Assembly: GCF_017874595.1 (NCBI RefSeq)
Contig: NZ_JAGILA010000012.1
Location: 1 to 64,000, forward strand
Source: Sinorhizobium kostiense
GTDB lineage: Bacteria; Pseudomonadota; Alphaproteobacteria; Rhizobiales; Rhizobiaceae
DNA length: 64,000 bases
Direction of reading: 5' to 3'
Part shown: in pieces, positions 16,908 to 26,822 of the stretch
Layout of the letters: each line of letters opens with the position of its first letter
How positions within the stretch are numbered: the first letter of the stretch is position 1
Notes under the pieces: generated by a model
Database searches by the model: none
What the model was told of the DNA's origin: nothing
Seen by the model: only the letters and a program-made list of their open reading frames with translations
Program-made: the position numbers and the translations under genes

Positions 16908-18461
16908 TCAGTCCTCCGAGAGATCGGCGGTCGAGCATTCGTAGAGCGTCTCGCCCGTTTCGGAGTCGACGCCCGCGAGGCTGACCTCGTAGCCCCACAG
17001 ATGGCGCACGTGGCGCAGGGTGGCATCCCGGCTGTCCTCCTCGAGCAGGACACCGTTCTTCACATTGTGTTGCAGCCGCAAGTGCCGGTCACCAAGAAGG
17101 TCGACGTCCATCACCTGGATGTCGGGCTGGTTCGCACCAATGTCGTAGCTGCGGGCCAGCGCCGTGCGGATCGCCTCATAACCGCGTTCATTGTGAATGG
17201 AAGCCACTTCGCAATAGTTGTCGTCAGCCTCGTCGGTGAGCAGGAACAGCCTGAATTTGCGGATCAGGGCCGGGCTCAGATATTGCAGGATGAAGGACTC
17301 GTCCCGGTGGTTCGCCCAGGCGTCGAGCAGCGTCTCCCGCCAATTGCCTGTGCCGGCGATCTCGGGGAACCAGTCGCGGTCCTCCGGCGTCGGGTCCACG
17401 CAGATGCGTTCGATCTCCTGCATCATCGCAAATCCGAGCGCATAGGGATTGATGCCGGGGAACCGGGGATCATCGAAGCCCGGCTGGGAGACGACATTGG
17501 TATGGCTCTGGAGAACCTCCAGCATCGCGCCTTCACTGATCTTGCCCTGATCGAAGAGCCTGTTCATGATGGTGTAATGGACGAAGGTGGCGCATCCCTC
17601 GTTCATTACCTTCGTCTGCCGCTGAGGGTAAAAATATTGGGCGATCACGCGGACGATCCGCAGGATTTCCCGTTGCCAGGGCTCGAGGATCAGGCTGGTC
17701 TTTTCCAGGAAATAGAGCAGGTTCTCCTCGGGAAGGTTGAGCGCCTTCTTTCGTTCCGAGACGGCGCGCTCGACCTCCTTCGGATCGCTGCCCTCGGTGG
17801 TGGGCGGAAGCGTGCGCCAAAGGTCGCTATAGGTCTGTTCCTCGTATTCGAGCCTCTCGCGGGTCCGCTCCCGCTCCTTCTCCGACGACAGTCTCGGCGG
17901 GCGACGGTAGCGGAAGACCCCCTGGTCCATCAGCGCATGGGCGGAGTCGAGCATGGCCTCGACTGCGGTCGTTCCATGCCGCTCCTCGCATTTGGCGATA
18001 TATTTCTTGGCGAACTCCATGTAGCTGAGGATCGCACTGGCGTCGGTCCACTGCCGGAACAGGTAGTTGTTCTTGAAGAAGTGATTGTGACCGAAGGCCG
18101 CGTGGGCGGTGACCAGCGCCTGCATGGCCATGGTATTTTCTTCCATCAGGTAGGTGATGCAGGGATTGGAGTTGATCACGAGCTCATAGGCGAGCCCCCG
18201 CCGACCCTTACGGTAGAGGTGATCCTCGAAGACGAAGCGCTTTCCGAAGGACCAGTGCTGGTACATCAGCGGCATGCCGACGGAGGAATAGGCGTCGAGC
18301 ATCTGCTCGGAGGAAATGATCTCGAGCTGGTTGGGATAGACCTCCAGCCCTAGCTCATCGAGAGCAATCGTCTCGATTGCGTCATAGGTGCGCGCCAGCG
18401 TCTCGAAGTTCCAGTCCGAACCCTGAAACAGGAGGTTTGAGGACGCGCCCTCTCGCATCAT
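16908..18461 (-). CDS. SpoVR family protein (YcgB-like)
   Basis: A 517-residue soluble protein of the SpoVR family, about the family's usual size. The conserved blocks GMPLMYQHWSFGKRF, AYELVINSNPCITYLMEENT, HAAFGHNHFFKNN and the MNEGCATFVHYTIMN block are all visible; the many conserved His and Glu residues suggest metal binding, though no reaction is established. It is the last gene of the prkA operon, starting 9 bp after the DUF444 gene. In E. coli the homologues yeaG, yeaH and ycgB are stress-induced together, which supports one shared task. Confidence 0.95.
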   Translation of the reverse strand: MMREGASSNLLFQGSDWNFETLARTYDAIETIALDELGLEVYPNQLEIISSEQMLDAYSSVGMPLMYQHWSFGKRFVFEDHLYRKGRRGLAYELVINSNPCITYLMEENTMAMQALVTAHAAFGHNHFFKNNYLFRQWTDASAILSYMEFAKKYIAKCEERHGTTAVEAMLDSAHALMDQGVFRYRRPPRLSSEKERERTRERLEYEEQTYSDLWRTLPPTTEGSDPKEVERAVSERKKALNLPEENLLYFLEKTSLILEPWQREILRIVRVIAQYFYPQRQTKVMNEGCATFVHYTIMNRLFDQGKISEGAMLEVLQSHTNVVSQPGFDDPRFPGINPYALGFAMMQEIERICVDPTPEDRDWFPEIAGTGNWRETLLDAWANHRDESFILQYLSPALIRKFRLFLLTDEADDNYCEVASIHNERGYEAIRTALARSYDIGANQPDIQVMDVDLLGDRHLRLQHNVKNGVLLEEDSRDATLRHVRHLWGYEVSLAGVDSETGETLYECSTADLSED

Positions 18462-18470
18462 CGTTGCCTT

Positions 18471-19787
18471 TCACTTACGAAGTTGCACCGTCTGCTGTTT
18501 GCCGAAGAGCTTGCGGAACACCGGATAGATGTCCGCCGGCTTCGCTATGCGGGTCATCTGAAAATTCGACCATTCGTCATCGACGGTGCGATAGGCCCGC
18601 CACAGCGACGTGCCGTTGTCGGTCGTCCCGAATATTTCCGTTTCGCGTTCATCGATGATTTCGACATAGGCGTAATACTGACACAGTCGCATCAGTTCGT
18701 CGTTCAGCAGCGAAGCGCAGCGCTCCGAATCTCCGGAGATGTTTTCCCCGTCCGAGGCCTGGGCGGCGTAGATGTTCCACTCGTGCGCCGGATAGCGCTC
18801 GCGTATCACGCGGAGCATCTCCTCGAGCGCCGTCGAAACGATCGTGCCGCCGCTCTGCTTGCTGTAGAAGAACGTGTTTTCGTCGACCTCGCCCGCCTCG
18901 TCCGTGTGGCGGATGAAGACGATCTCGATGCGCTCGTACCGCCGTTTCAGGAAAAGGTGCAGCAGAACGAAGAAGCGCTTGGCGAGATCCTTCTCGCGCT
19001 CGCCCATCGAGGCGGAAACGTCCATCAGGCAGAACATCACGGCGCTCGCGTTCGGCAGCGGCTGCGGTTCGAAGCGGTTGTAGCGGATGTCCACCGGATC
19101 GACATAGGCTATACGCCGGCGCCGGCGCTCCAGCTTGTCGAGCATCGTGCGCAGTTCCTCGAGACGCTGCTTGTGCTTCGTCCCGGCGCCCGGCGCCGAT
19201 TCGAGCCTGGCGATCTCTTCCGCGATTGCCTCGACCTCTCGCCGCGACGGCCGTCGCAGCGCGATACGACGGCCGAAACTGTTGCGCATCGTACGGCCGA
19301 CATTGATGTTCGTGGGAGAGCCGCTAGCGGTGAAGCCTGCGCGGCGCCGTTTGAAGGCGACGGATTCCTTCAGGTTGAGCTTCACCATGTCCGGAAGCTC
19401 AAGGTCCTCGAAGAAGAGGTCGAGCACCTCCTCGCGCGAAAGGGCGAACTGGAAGTCGTCCTCGCTTTTTCCGATTCCGGCGCCGGCGCCCGTCGCTCCT
19501 GCACCGGAGCCCTTCTTCGGAAGACGATCGCCGGCGGCAAATTCGCGATTTCCAGGCAAGACATATTGCCGCTCCCCGGTGTCGCTGTCCGGCTGAAAGC
19601 TCGGCTCGGTGACGCCGCGCGCCGGCATCGAGACGCTGTGTTCGGCATCGACGTCGGCAATCTTCCCCGATTTGACGCGCTCCTTTATGACGCGCTTCAA
19701 TTCCTCCCGGGCCCGCTTCAGAAAACGCTGCCTGTTACCGAGGCTCTTGTCCTTTGGATTAAGGCGGCGGTCGATGAAATTCGGCAT
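18471..19787 (-). CDS. DUF444 family protein (YeaH-like)
   Basis: A 438-residue protein. The N-terminal part is basic and Gly-rich (DRLPKKGSGAGATGAGAGIG near residue 90); the C-terminal half is a von Willebrand A-like domain with the MIDAS-type start MDVSASMGEREKD and later SGGTIVSTALEEM. DUF444 proteins occur together with PrkA kinase and SpoVR. The gene follows prkA by 25 bp and precedes SpoVR by 9 bp, so all three are one operon. It may act as a partner or adaptor of the kinase; this is inferred from context. Confidence 0.95.
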   Translation of the reverse strand: MPNFIDRRLNPKDKSLGNRQRFLKRAREELKRVIKERVKSGKIADVDAEHSVSMPARGVTEPSFQPDSDTGERQYVLPGNREFAAGDRLPKKGSGAGATGAGAGIGKSEDDFQFALSREEVLDLFFEDLELPDMVKLNLKESVAFKRRRAGFTASGSPTNINVGRTMRNSFGRRIALRRPSRREVEAIAEEIARLESAPGAGTKHKQRLEELRTMLDKLERRRRRIAYVDPVDIRYNRFEPQPLPNASAVMFCLMDVSASMGEREKDLAKRFFVLLHLFLKRRYERIEIVFIRHTDEAGEVDENTFFYSKQSGGTIVSTALEEMLRVIRERYPAHEWNIYAAQASDGENISGDSERCASLLNDELMRLCQYYAYVEIIDERETEIFGTTDNGTSLWRAYRTVDDEWSNFQMTRIAKPADIYPVFRKLFGKQQTVQLRK

Positions 19788-19812
19788 TGATTGGCCCCTG
19801 CGTCACGCATCT

Positions 19813-21762
19813 TCAACCTGCCTTGTTCACGCGCATGTACCAGTCGACGAGCCGCCGCACCTGCCGTTCCGTGTATCCACGCTCTTTCATGCGCTGAACG
19901 AATTCGGCATGCTGCTTCTCGGTGGCGCTGTCCTTCTTGGAACCGAAGCTGATCACCGGCAGCAGGTCTTCGACCTGACCGAACATTCGCTTCTCGATCA
20001 CTTCGCGCAGTTTTTCGTAGCTGGTCCAGGCGGGGTTGCGTCCGTGGTTCTTGGCGCGGGCCCTGAGCGTGAACTTGACTACCTCGTTGCGGAAGTCCTT
20101 CGGATTGGCGATGCCGGCCGGCTTCTCGATCTGCGATAGTTCGCTGTCGAGAATCTTGCGGTTAAGGATCTGCCCCGTATCCGGATCCTTGAAATCCTGG
20201 TCTTCGAGCCATGCGTCGGCATAGGCGATATAACGGTCGAAGAGGTTTTGGCCGTATTCGCTGTAGGATTCCAGATAGGCTTTCTGGATCTCGTGACCGA
20301 TGAACTCCGCATAACGGGTCGCGAGTTCCGACTTTATGAAGTCGAGATAGGCGGCTTCAGCCTCCTTCGGGAATTGCTCGCGCTTGATCGCCTGCTCCAG
20401 AATGTACATCAGGTGCACGGGATCGGCCGCAACCTCCTTGGTGTCATAATTGAAGGTTTCCGACAGCACCTTGAAGGCGAAGCGGGTGCTGACGCCGGTC
20501 ATGCCTTCGTCGACCCCGGCGGCATCGCGATACTCCTGGACCGAGCGCGCCTTCGGATCCACGTCCTTGAGGTTCTCGCCGTCATAGACCCGCATCTTCG
20601 TGTAAAGTGAAGAATTCTCGTGCGGGACGAGGCGCGTGGAGACGGTGAAGCGGCTCAGTATCTCCAATACCTCCGGTGCGCAAGGATTGCTGACCAGCTC
20701 GCTTTCGCGGAGAAGCTTCTCATAGATCATCTTCTCCTCGGTGACGCGCAGGCAATAGGGAACCTTCACCACCAGGATGCGGTCGAGAAACGCTTCGTTG
20801 TTGCGGTTGTTCTTGAACTGCAGCCATTCCGATTCGTTGGAATGGGCGAGGATCGTGCCCTGGTACGGGAAGGCACCGAAGTTTTCCGTACCGTTATAGC
20901 TGCCCTCCTGGGTCGCTGTCAGGAGCGGGTGAAGAACCTTGATCGGCGCCTTGAACATCTCGACGAATTCGAGCAGGCCCTGGCTCGTGCGATTCAAGCC
21001 GCCGCTATAGGAATAGGCGTCAGGATCGGCCTGGCTGTAGTTCTCGAGCTGCCGGATATCGACCTTGCCGACCAGCGAGGAAACGTCCTGGTTGTTTTCG
21101 TCGCCCGGCTCGGTCTTGGCGATGGCGATCTGGCGAAGGCGCGAGGGCGTCAGCTTGACGACGCTGAACTTGGAAATGTCGCCGCCGACCTCGTCGAGTC
21201 TTTTTGCCGCCCAGGGAGAGATCAGCCCGGTCAGGCGCCGCCGGGCGATGCCGTATTTGTCCTCCAGAAGATCGGCCATGCGCTCGGGATGGAACAGGCC
21301 GAGGGGCGATTCGAAAATCGGGCTGATCTGACCGTTGACCATCAGCGTGTAGATCGGCCGCTGCTCCATCAGTCTCTTCAGCCGCTCGGCGAGCGACGAC
21401 TTGCCGCCCCCCACCGGACCCAGCAGATAAAGAATCTGCTTGCGTTCTTCCAGGCCTTGCGCTGCGTAGCGGAAGTATCCCACGATTCGCTCGATCGTGT
21501 CTTCCATGCCGTAGAAATCGGAAAACGCTGGATAGATCTTGATGGTCCGATTCGCAAAGATCCGGCCGAGACGCTCGTCAGCGCTGGTATCGATGAGAAC
21601 CGGTTCTCCAATCGCGTCCACCATCCGCTCCTGAGCGGTGGCGTACATACTCTTGTCGTCGCGACATGCGAGGAGATATTCCTGCAGACTTATCTCTTCT
21701 TGCGCTGCACTCGAATAGATCTCCGAAAAGAGGTCGAAGACGTCAGATTCACTCCTTTGCAT
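19813..21762 (-). CDS. prkA: PrkA serine protein kinase / AAA-type ATPase
   Basis: A 649-residue protein of the PrkA family. The N-terminal AAA part has the Walker A motif GPVGGGKS at 115-122 (Lys121) and the family block SLLEYLLACRDDKSMY-like stretch near 26-40; the C-terminal PrkA domain is all-alpha. Homologues phosphorylate serine residues and also show AAA protease-like features, and in E. coli (YeaG) are linked to nitrogen starvation and stationary phase. It is first in the operon, with an EcfG-type promoter 68 bp upstream. Confidence 0.96.
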   Translation of the reverse strand: MQRSESDVFDLFSEIYSSAAQEEISLQEYLLACRDDKSMYATAQERMVDAIGEPVLIDTSADERLGRIFANRTIKIYPAFSDFYGMEDTIERIVGYFRYAAQGLEERKQILYLLGPVGGGKSSLAERLKRLMEQRPIYTLMVNGQISPIFESPLGLFHPERMADLLEDKYGIARRRLTGLISPWAAKRLDEVGGDISKFSVVKLTPSRLRQIAIAKTEPGDENNQDVSSLVGKVDIRQLENYSQADPDAYSYSGGLNRTSQGLLEFVEMFKAPIKVLHPLLTATQEGSYNGTENFGAFPYQGTILAHSNESEWLQFKNNRNNEAFLDRILVVKVPYCLRVTEEKMIYEKLLRESELVSNPCAPEVLEILSRFTVSTRLVPHENSSLYTKMRVYDGENLKDVDPKARSVQEYRDAAGVDEGMTGVSTRFAFKVLSETFNYDTKEVAADPVHLMYILEQAIKREQFPKEAEAAYLDFIKSELATRYAEFIGHEIQKAYLESYSEYGQNLFDRYIAYADAWLEDQDFKDPDTGQILNRKILDSELSQIEKPAGIANPKDFRNEVVKFTLRARAKNHGRNPAWTSYEKLREVIEKRMFGQVEDLLPVISFGSKKDSATEKQHAEFVQRMKERGYTERQVRRLVDWYMRVNKAG

Positions 21763-21829
21763 CGTGCTCTCCCGCGGCAGGCCGCTTGGTTGAAACGGGA
21801 TCGCTGCCTGCTGGCTTCTGCTTCAAGTG

Positions 21830-21855
21830 AACGGTTTTCGTGTCTTCAAAGTTCC
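21830..21855 (-). promoter_or_regulatory. EcfG/RpoE2-type promoter of the prkA operon
   Basis: On the minus strand GGAAC (21855-21851), a 17-bp spacer and CGTT (21833-21830) match the alphaproteobacterial general-stress promoter GGAAC-N16/17-CGTT. It lies 68 bp before the prkA start with no gene between. Confidence 0.75.
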
Positions 21856-22190
21856 TTACTTTATAACCGGCACTGGAATTGGATGCCGAAGCAGCAGCTC
21901 ACGACGACATCCGCACATCAGTTCGGGACCGACCGATCGGCGCCTCTTCAAATTCGAGGCGCACTCCGCAAGACTCGTCGCTCTGTCACCCCATCATGAC
22001 GGCCGCCTTGGGCGAATCCGTTCGTGACAAAAGAAGCATAGCCAATCCCTGCCCGTTCGCCGACTTTTTTTTTTGGATTTCGCGAATTTAGCCATCAACA
22101 TTATCGTGTAGGGAAGTTGCTTCGTGAGCATTGCGCTCGGCCTAAGGGCGTAATACCGCCGCTGGGCAAAGGCGGCTGAAGACAACCCTC
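21856..22190. other. Gene-free stretch upstream of the prkA promoter
   Basis: No gene is called. It contains a run of ten T at about 22067-22076. A minus-strand frame could encode a 33-residue basic peptide (MAKFAKSKKKSRRTGRDWLC...) but it has no ribosome site. The rest shows nothing I recognise. Confidence 0.4.
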
Positions 22191-22272
22191 GCAACGCCGC
22201 GCGTCTTATCAGACACGTGCTATGGCACGATTGCTGCCTGTCGTCCGTTAAGTCGAAGGAGACATGCAGTAG
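22191..22272 (+). repeat. Diverged RIME element
   Basis: AACGCCGCGCGTCTTATCAG starts the first palindrome; its second arm has decayed. The second half ends with the typical GGAGACATGCAGTAG. It lies downstream of tRNA-Leu. Confidence 0.75.
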
Positions 22273-22318
22273 CGCAACATTCCGGCCTTCAGATGGCGAG
22301 ATGATGGAAGCTGAAAAT

Positions 22319-22350
22319 AAAAAACCCGCCGAACCACTTGGTTACGGGGG
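22319..22350 (-). terminator. Terminator of tRNA-Leu
   Basis: On the minus strand CCCGTAACC, a short loop and GGTTCGGCGGG form an imperfect hairpin followed by six T. It begins about 17 bp after the tRNA 3' end. Confidence 0.75.
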
Positions 22351-22366
22351 CTTCTTATCGAGCTCT

Positions 22367-22451
22367 TGGTGCGGTCGAGAAGACTCGAACTTCCACGGGT
22401 TGCCCCACAGCGACCTCAACGCTGCGCGTCTACCAATTCCGCCACGACCGC
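22367..22451 (-). tRNA. tRNA-Leu (anticodon GAG)
   Basis: The minus strand starts GCGGTCGTGGCGGAATTGGT and ends with GTTCGAGTCTTCTCGACCGC plus encoded CCA. The acceptor arms pair fully, the anticodon stem CAGCG/CGCTG encloses TTGAGGT with anticodon GAG, and a long variable arm is present as required for a class II leucine tRNA. Length is 85 nt including CCA. Confidence 0.97.
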
Positions 22452-22486
22452 ATCGTGGTAGGTGCCGATTGCGTCGGCGGGGCTGC

Positions 22487-22515
22487 ATGTAGCAAAAGCA
22501 TTTGGGGTGCACAAG
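22487..22515 (-). promoter_or_regulatory. Housekeeping promoter of tRNA-Leu
   Basis: On the minus strand CTTGTG, 17 bp, CTACAT closely matches the rhizobial sigma-70 consensus CTTGAC-N17-CTATAT. The -10 ends 35 bp before the tRNA, leaving a short leader for 5' processing. Confidence 0.65.
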
Positions 22516-22647
22516 GGCATGACGACAGAAATTTGAAGCCAAACCGAACTATTTCCACCGCGCCCGCCCAACGCGCTGGAAACGCTGGACTCTTGTCGCC
22601 CGACGGCCCATGTACAAGCCGTGAAAATCAGCAATGCAGGGGCTCCC

Positions 22648-23367
22648 ATGCAGCGAGAAGACCTCAGTCAAAGCATGTTCGCTTCGCCGGAGTCGCCGCC
22701 GGTGCGTTGGCGCATCGCCCCTGCCCTCGTCAATTATTCACAGGCGGTCGAAACGATGGAACGCGAGGCCGCTGCCATTGCCGCCGGCGCCGCCGACGAA
22801 CTCGTCTGGCTGGTCGAGCATCCGCCACTCTATACGGCCGGAACCAGCGCCGATGCCGCCGATCTCGTCATGCCCGATCGCTTTCCGGTGTTTGCAACCG
22901 GCCGCGGCGGCGAATACACCTATCATGGCCCCGGCCAGCGGGTCGTCTATGTCATGCTCGATCTAAGACGCCGCCGGCAGGACGTCCGTGCCTTCGTCGC
23001 CGCCCTCGAGAGCGTCGTCATCACCACCCTCGATGCGATGAACGTCAAGGGCGAGCGCCGGGAGGACCGCGTCGGCGTATGGGTACGCCGGCCGGAGAAG
23101 CCGCCGCTCCCCGATGGGACCATGGCCGAGGACAAGATAGCCGCCATTGGCATCCGGCTGCGCCGATGGGTCAGCTTTCACGGTTTCTCCCTCAATGTCG
23201 ATCCGGACCTCGACCACTTCAATGGCATCGTTCCGTGCGGTATCCGTGGCTACGGCGTGACAAGCCTCGTCGACCTCGGCCTGCCCGTCATGATGGCCGA
23301 TGTCGACATCCGCCTGCGCGAAGCATTCGAGACGGTTTTCGGCCCTACCCGCTTCGAGGCAGGTTAG
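22648..23367 (+). CDS. lipB: Octanoyl-[acyl carrier protein]:protein N-octanoyltransferase (LipB)
   Basis: A 239-residue cytoplasmic enzyme that moves octanoate from ACP to lipoyl domains, the first step of lipoate synthesis. Motifs present: [13 protein letters not shown] near the start, [16 protein letters not shown], the catalytic lysine in [11 protein letters not shown], and the catalytic Cys in [13 protein letters not shown]. The ATG at 22648 has AGGGG nearby; an in-frame GTG at 22621 is an alternative. Nearby tRNA-Leu is divergent. No lipA is in view. Confidence 0.95.
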   Translation: MQREDLSQSMFASPESPPVRWRIAPALVNYSQAVETMEREAAAIAAGAADELVWLVEHPPLYTAGTSADAADLVMPDRFPVFATGRGGEYTYHGPGQRVVYVMLDLRRRRQDVRAFVAALESVVITTLDAMNVKGERREDRVGVWVRRPEKPPLPDGTMAEDKIAAIGIRLRRWVSFHGFSLNVDPDLDHFNGIVPCGIRGYGVTSLVDLGLPVMMADVDIRLREAFETVFGPTRFEAG

Positions 23368-23539
23368 GAATCGATAAGCCCGAGGTCGGCCGGGAGGCCG
23401 CAATTGACCGCCTTTTTGCCGCTACGAAATAGTCCTTTCGCAGGGTATGACCTATAAGCTCGCCTCACCTTCGCCCCACTGCGGGCAGTCAAGGCGCTTG
23501 CGGCGCCGCCGACAACGATAACAGGCGAAAGGAGCAAAC

Positions 23540-23938
23540 ATGCTATTTTCTACGGAAAGCGCGATTGAACGTCTGCGCCAGACCGGAGACGGCGACACGT
23601 TGGGCGGTCGCATCTCAAGGGCGCGGGACGCAGCGAATCTTTCGACGAAGGAACTCGCAAGCAAGCTCGGGGTTCGCAGCGAGACCATCTCCTCCTGGGA
23701 AAGCGACCGGGCCGAGCCCAGGGCCAATCGCCTTTTCATGCTGGCTGGCGTGCTTGGTGTGACCCCGGCCTGGCTGATCACCGGCATCGGCCGGGCACCG
23801 GACGGCGATGCTGCGGGGTCAGCCGGCGACGAGCTTCGAAAGCAGCTGGACCTCATCAAGAAGCTGCACAAGCAGACCAGTGAAGCTATCGCGGCTATCG
23901 AGACGGAGCTTGATCGGGTCGAGCAGACCATTCGTTAA
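23540..23938 (+). CDS. XRE-family helix-turn-helix regulator
   Basis: A 132-residue DNA-binding protein. The Cro/C1-type HTH spans about residues 20-78 (GGRISRARDAANLSTKELAS, then KLGVRSETISSWESDRAEPR), and the C-terminal 35 residues form a likely coiled coil (LRKQLDLIKKLHKQTSEAIA) for dimerisation. AAAGGAG precedes the ATG at ideal distance. It sits between lipB and adhC; control of adhC is possible but unproven. Confidence 0.92.
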   Translation: MLFSTESAIERLRQTGDGDTLGGRISRARDAANLSTKELASKLGVRSETISSWESDRAEPRANRLFMLAGVLGVTPAWLITGIGRAPDGDAAGSAGDELRKQLDLIKKLHKQTSEAIAAIETELDRVEQTIR

Positions 23939-23977
23939 GAGCGTACCTTTTTCAGCTTACGCGTATCGCGTGCTGTT

Positions 23978-23996
23978 GTATTGACGATTGCAATAC
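23978..23996. promoter_or_regulatory. Inverted repeat upstream of adhC
   Basis: GTATTG-N7-CAATAC is a perfect 6-bp palindrome containing the T-N11-A pattern used by LysR-type regulators. It lies 33 bp before the adhC start, within the promoter zone. Confidence 0.4.
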
Positions 23997-24029
23997 TCTG
24001 CCAAACATTTGCGATTAGGGAGAAAAGAG

Positions 24030-25157
<1,128 letters not shown>

Positions 25158-25171
25158 GCCAGCGATGCCCC

Positions 25172-25207
25172 GCGAAGCGCCCGATCTATTGAATTCCGGC
25201 GCTTCGC
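25172..25207. other. Hairpin after adhC
   Basis: A perfect 10-bp stem, GCGAAGCGCC with GGCGCTTCGC, and a 16-nt loop lie between adhC and the YaiI gene. There is no T-run, so it may protect the adhC mRNA end rather than stop transcription. Confidence 0.4.
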
Positions 25208-25229
25208 AGTTCAATGGAGACGTTCTCCG

Positions 25230-25670
25230 ATGATTTACGTCGATGCCGATGCTTGTCCGGTAAAGGCCGAAATCCTGAAAGTGGCCGAGCGCCACGGTAT
25301 CGAGGTCACCTTCGTCGCCAATTCGGGACTGCGTCCGTCGCGCGATCCTATGGTCCGCAACGTCATCGTCTCGGCGGGTTTCGACGCCGCCGACGATTGG
25401 ATCGCTGAACGCGCAGGTAAGGGCGATGTCGTGGTGACTGCCGACGTACCGCTTGCCGTGCGGTGTGTAACCGCCGGGGCGCTCGTCACCGGCCCAACCG
25501 GTCGGGTATTCGACCGGGCGAATATCGGACTGGCATCAGCAATGCGCGATCTCGGTGCACATCTGAGGGAGACTGGCGAAAGCAAGGGCTACAATGCCAG
25601 CTTCACGGGCAGGGATCGCTCCGCTTTTCTGGAAACGCTTGACCGCCTCTGCCGACAGGTGGGAAAGTGA
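25230..25670 (+). CDS. UPF0178 (DUF188, YaiI/YqxD-like) protein
   Basis: A 146-residue protein of the UPF0178 family, with the diagnostic start MIYVDADACPVKAEI, the VVTADVPLA block and the Phe/Asp-rich end NASFTGRDRSAFLETLDRL. The Asp pattern suggests a PIN-like nuclease fold, but activity has not been shown to my knowledge. A GGAGA-CGT-TCTCC mini-hairpin holds the likely ribosome site just before the ATG. It sits between the two formaldehyde-pathway genes. Confidence 0.93.
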   Translation: MIYVDADACPVKAEILKVAERHGIEVTFVANSGLRPSRDPMVRNVIVSAGFDAADDWIAERAGKGDVVVTADVPLAVRCVTAGALVTGPTGRVFDRANIGLASAMRDLGAHLRETGESKGYNASFTGRDRSAFLETLDRLCRQVGK

Positions 25671-25690
25671 CCCGCAAGCGGGAAACGCGG

Positions 25691-25846
25691 ATGTATTCCC
25701 ATACTGGTCTGAGGCATTGGCCTTTTTACCTTGCGCTTGCCGGCGCTCTTGGCAGCATTGCAGTCGGCGTCCCGCTCTTCCGCGAACATAGCCACCGGGC
25801 ATGTCGGTCCCCGGAAAGTGCGGTGCAGCTGGCCGGCGGCACGTAA
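25691..25846 (+). CDS. Possible small membrane peptide
   Basis: A 51-codon frame 20 bp after the YaiI gene. Residues about 10-29 (WPFYLALAGALGSIAVGVPL) form a hydrophobic helix and the rest is polar. The ribosome site is weak and there is no recognised homologue, so it could be chance. Confidence 0.3.
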   Translation: MYSHTGLRHWPFYLALAGALGSIAVGVPLFREHSHRACRSPESAVQLAGGT

Positions 25847-25850
25847 ACAC

Positions 25851-25951
25851 CTACTGCAGGTCTCCTTGAATCGACCTCGATGCAAGGGCAAAGACATGCA
25901 GCAGTTCAAGTGCTACAGCCACCTTTGCGCGGCTGATGAGACGCGCGGCGG
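25851..25951 (-). repeat. RIME element, reverse orientation
   Basis: Reads CTACTGCAGGTCTCCTTGAA at one end and GTGCTACAGCCACCTTTGCG to GAGACGCGCGGCG at the other, i.e. both palindromes in the reverse order. It lies between the YaiI gene and fghA. Confidence 0.85.
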
Positions 25952-25969
25952 CATAGCAGGGAGAGTGCA

Positions 25970-26803
25970 ATGAAAATAATCTCGCAAAACACCGCCTTCG
26001 GCGGCATGCAGGGCGTCTTCGCCCACGAGTCTAGGTCCTGCAAGGGCGAAATGACCTTTGCCGTGTATCTGCCGCCGCAGGCGATCAACGAGCCTCGACC
26101 GGTGCTCTGGTATCTTTCCGGCCTCACCTGCACACATGCGAATGTAATGGAAAAGGGCGAGTACCGCCGCATGGCTTCCGAGCTCGGGCTCATTGTCGTC
26201 TGCCCGGACACGAGCCCGCGCGGTCCGGAGGTGCCGGACGAACTGACCAACTGGCAGATGGGCAAGGGCGCCGGATTCTATCTCGACGCGACCGAGGAGC
26301 CCTGGGCCGAGCACTATCAGATGTATAGCTACATCACCGAGGAACTGCCCGCCCTCATCTTCGAACAGTTCCGCGCCGACAGGAGCCGCCAGGGCATTTT
26401 CGGCCACTCGATGGGCGGGCATGGCGCCATGACGATCGCGCTCAAGAATCCGGAGCGGTTCCGCAGTTGCTCCGCTTTCGCGCCGATCGTTGCGCCGTCA
26501 AGCGCCGACTGGTCGGTGGGCGCTTTCGAGAAATATCTCGGAGCCGATAAAGCGACCTGGCGCAAATACGACTCCTGCGCTCTCGTCGAGGACGGCGCGC
26601 GCTTTCCGGAATTCCTGATCGATCAGGGCAAGGCTGACAGCTTCCTGGAAAACGGCCTTCGCCCATGGCTCTTCGAAGAGACGGTTAGGGGCACGGGCAT
26701 CGGCCTCACATTGCGGATGCACGAGCGCTACGACCATTCCTACTACTTCATTTCGACCTTCATGGACGATCACCTGAAGTGGCATTCCGAGAGGCTCGGC
26801 TGA
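25970..26803 (+). CDS. fghA: S-formylglutathione hydrolase
   Basis: A 277-residue alpha/beta hydrolase (esterase D family) that splits S-formylglutathione into formate and glutathione, the step after AdhC. The nucleophile Ser147 is in GHSMGG (145-150); YLSGLTCTHANVMEK forms the oxyanion region, and the catalytic His is in RYDHSYYFI. Length matches the family. GGGAGAG precedes the ATG. A RIME copy separates it from the upstream genes. Confidence 0.96.
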   Translation: MKIISQNTAFGGMQGVFAHESRSCKGEMTFAVYLPPQAINEPRPVLWYLSGLTCTHANVMEKGEYRRMASELGLIVVCPDTSPRGPEVPDELTNWQMGKGAGFYLDATEEPWAEHYQMYSYITEELPALIFEQFRADRSRQGIFGHSMGGHGAMTIALKNPERFRSCSAFAPIVAPSSADWSVGAFEKYLGADKATWRKYDSCALVEDGARFPEFLIDQGKADSFLENGLRPWLFEETVRGTGIGLTLRMHERYDHSYYFISTFMDDHLKWHSERLG

Positions 26804-26822
26804 GACGGAGAAGCTTCGCTTT

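Noticed and set aside
21994-22194. Minus-strand frame with a basic CFFC-containing peptide
   Set aside because: No ribosome site, low-complexity lysine run made by a poly-T tract, no recognised family.
22225-22237. TGGCACGATTGC resembling a sigma-54 site
   Set aside because: Spacing between the two boxes is too short and it lies within a decayed RIME.
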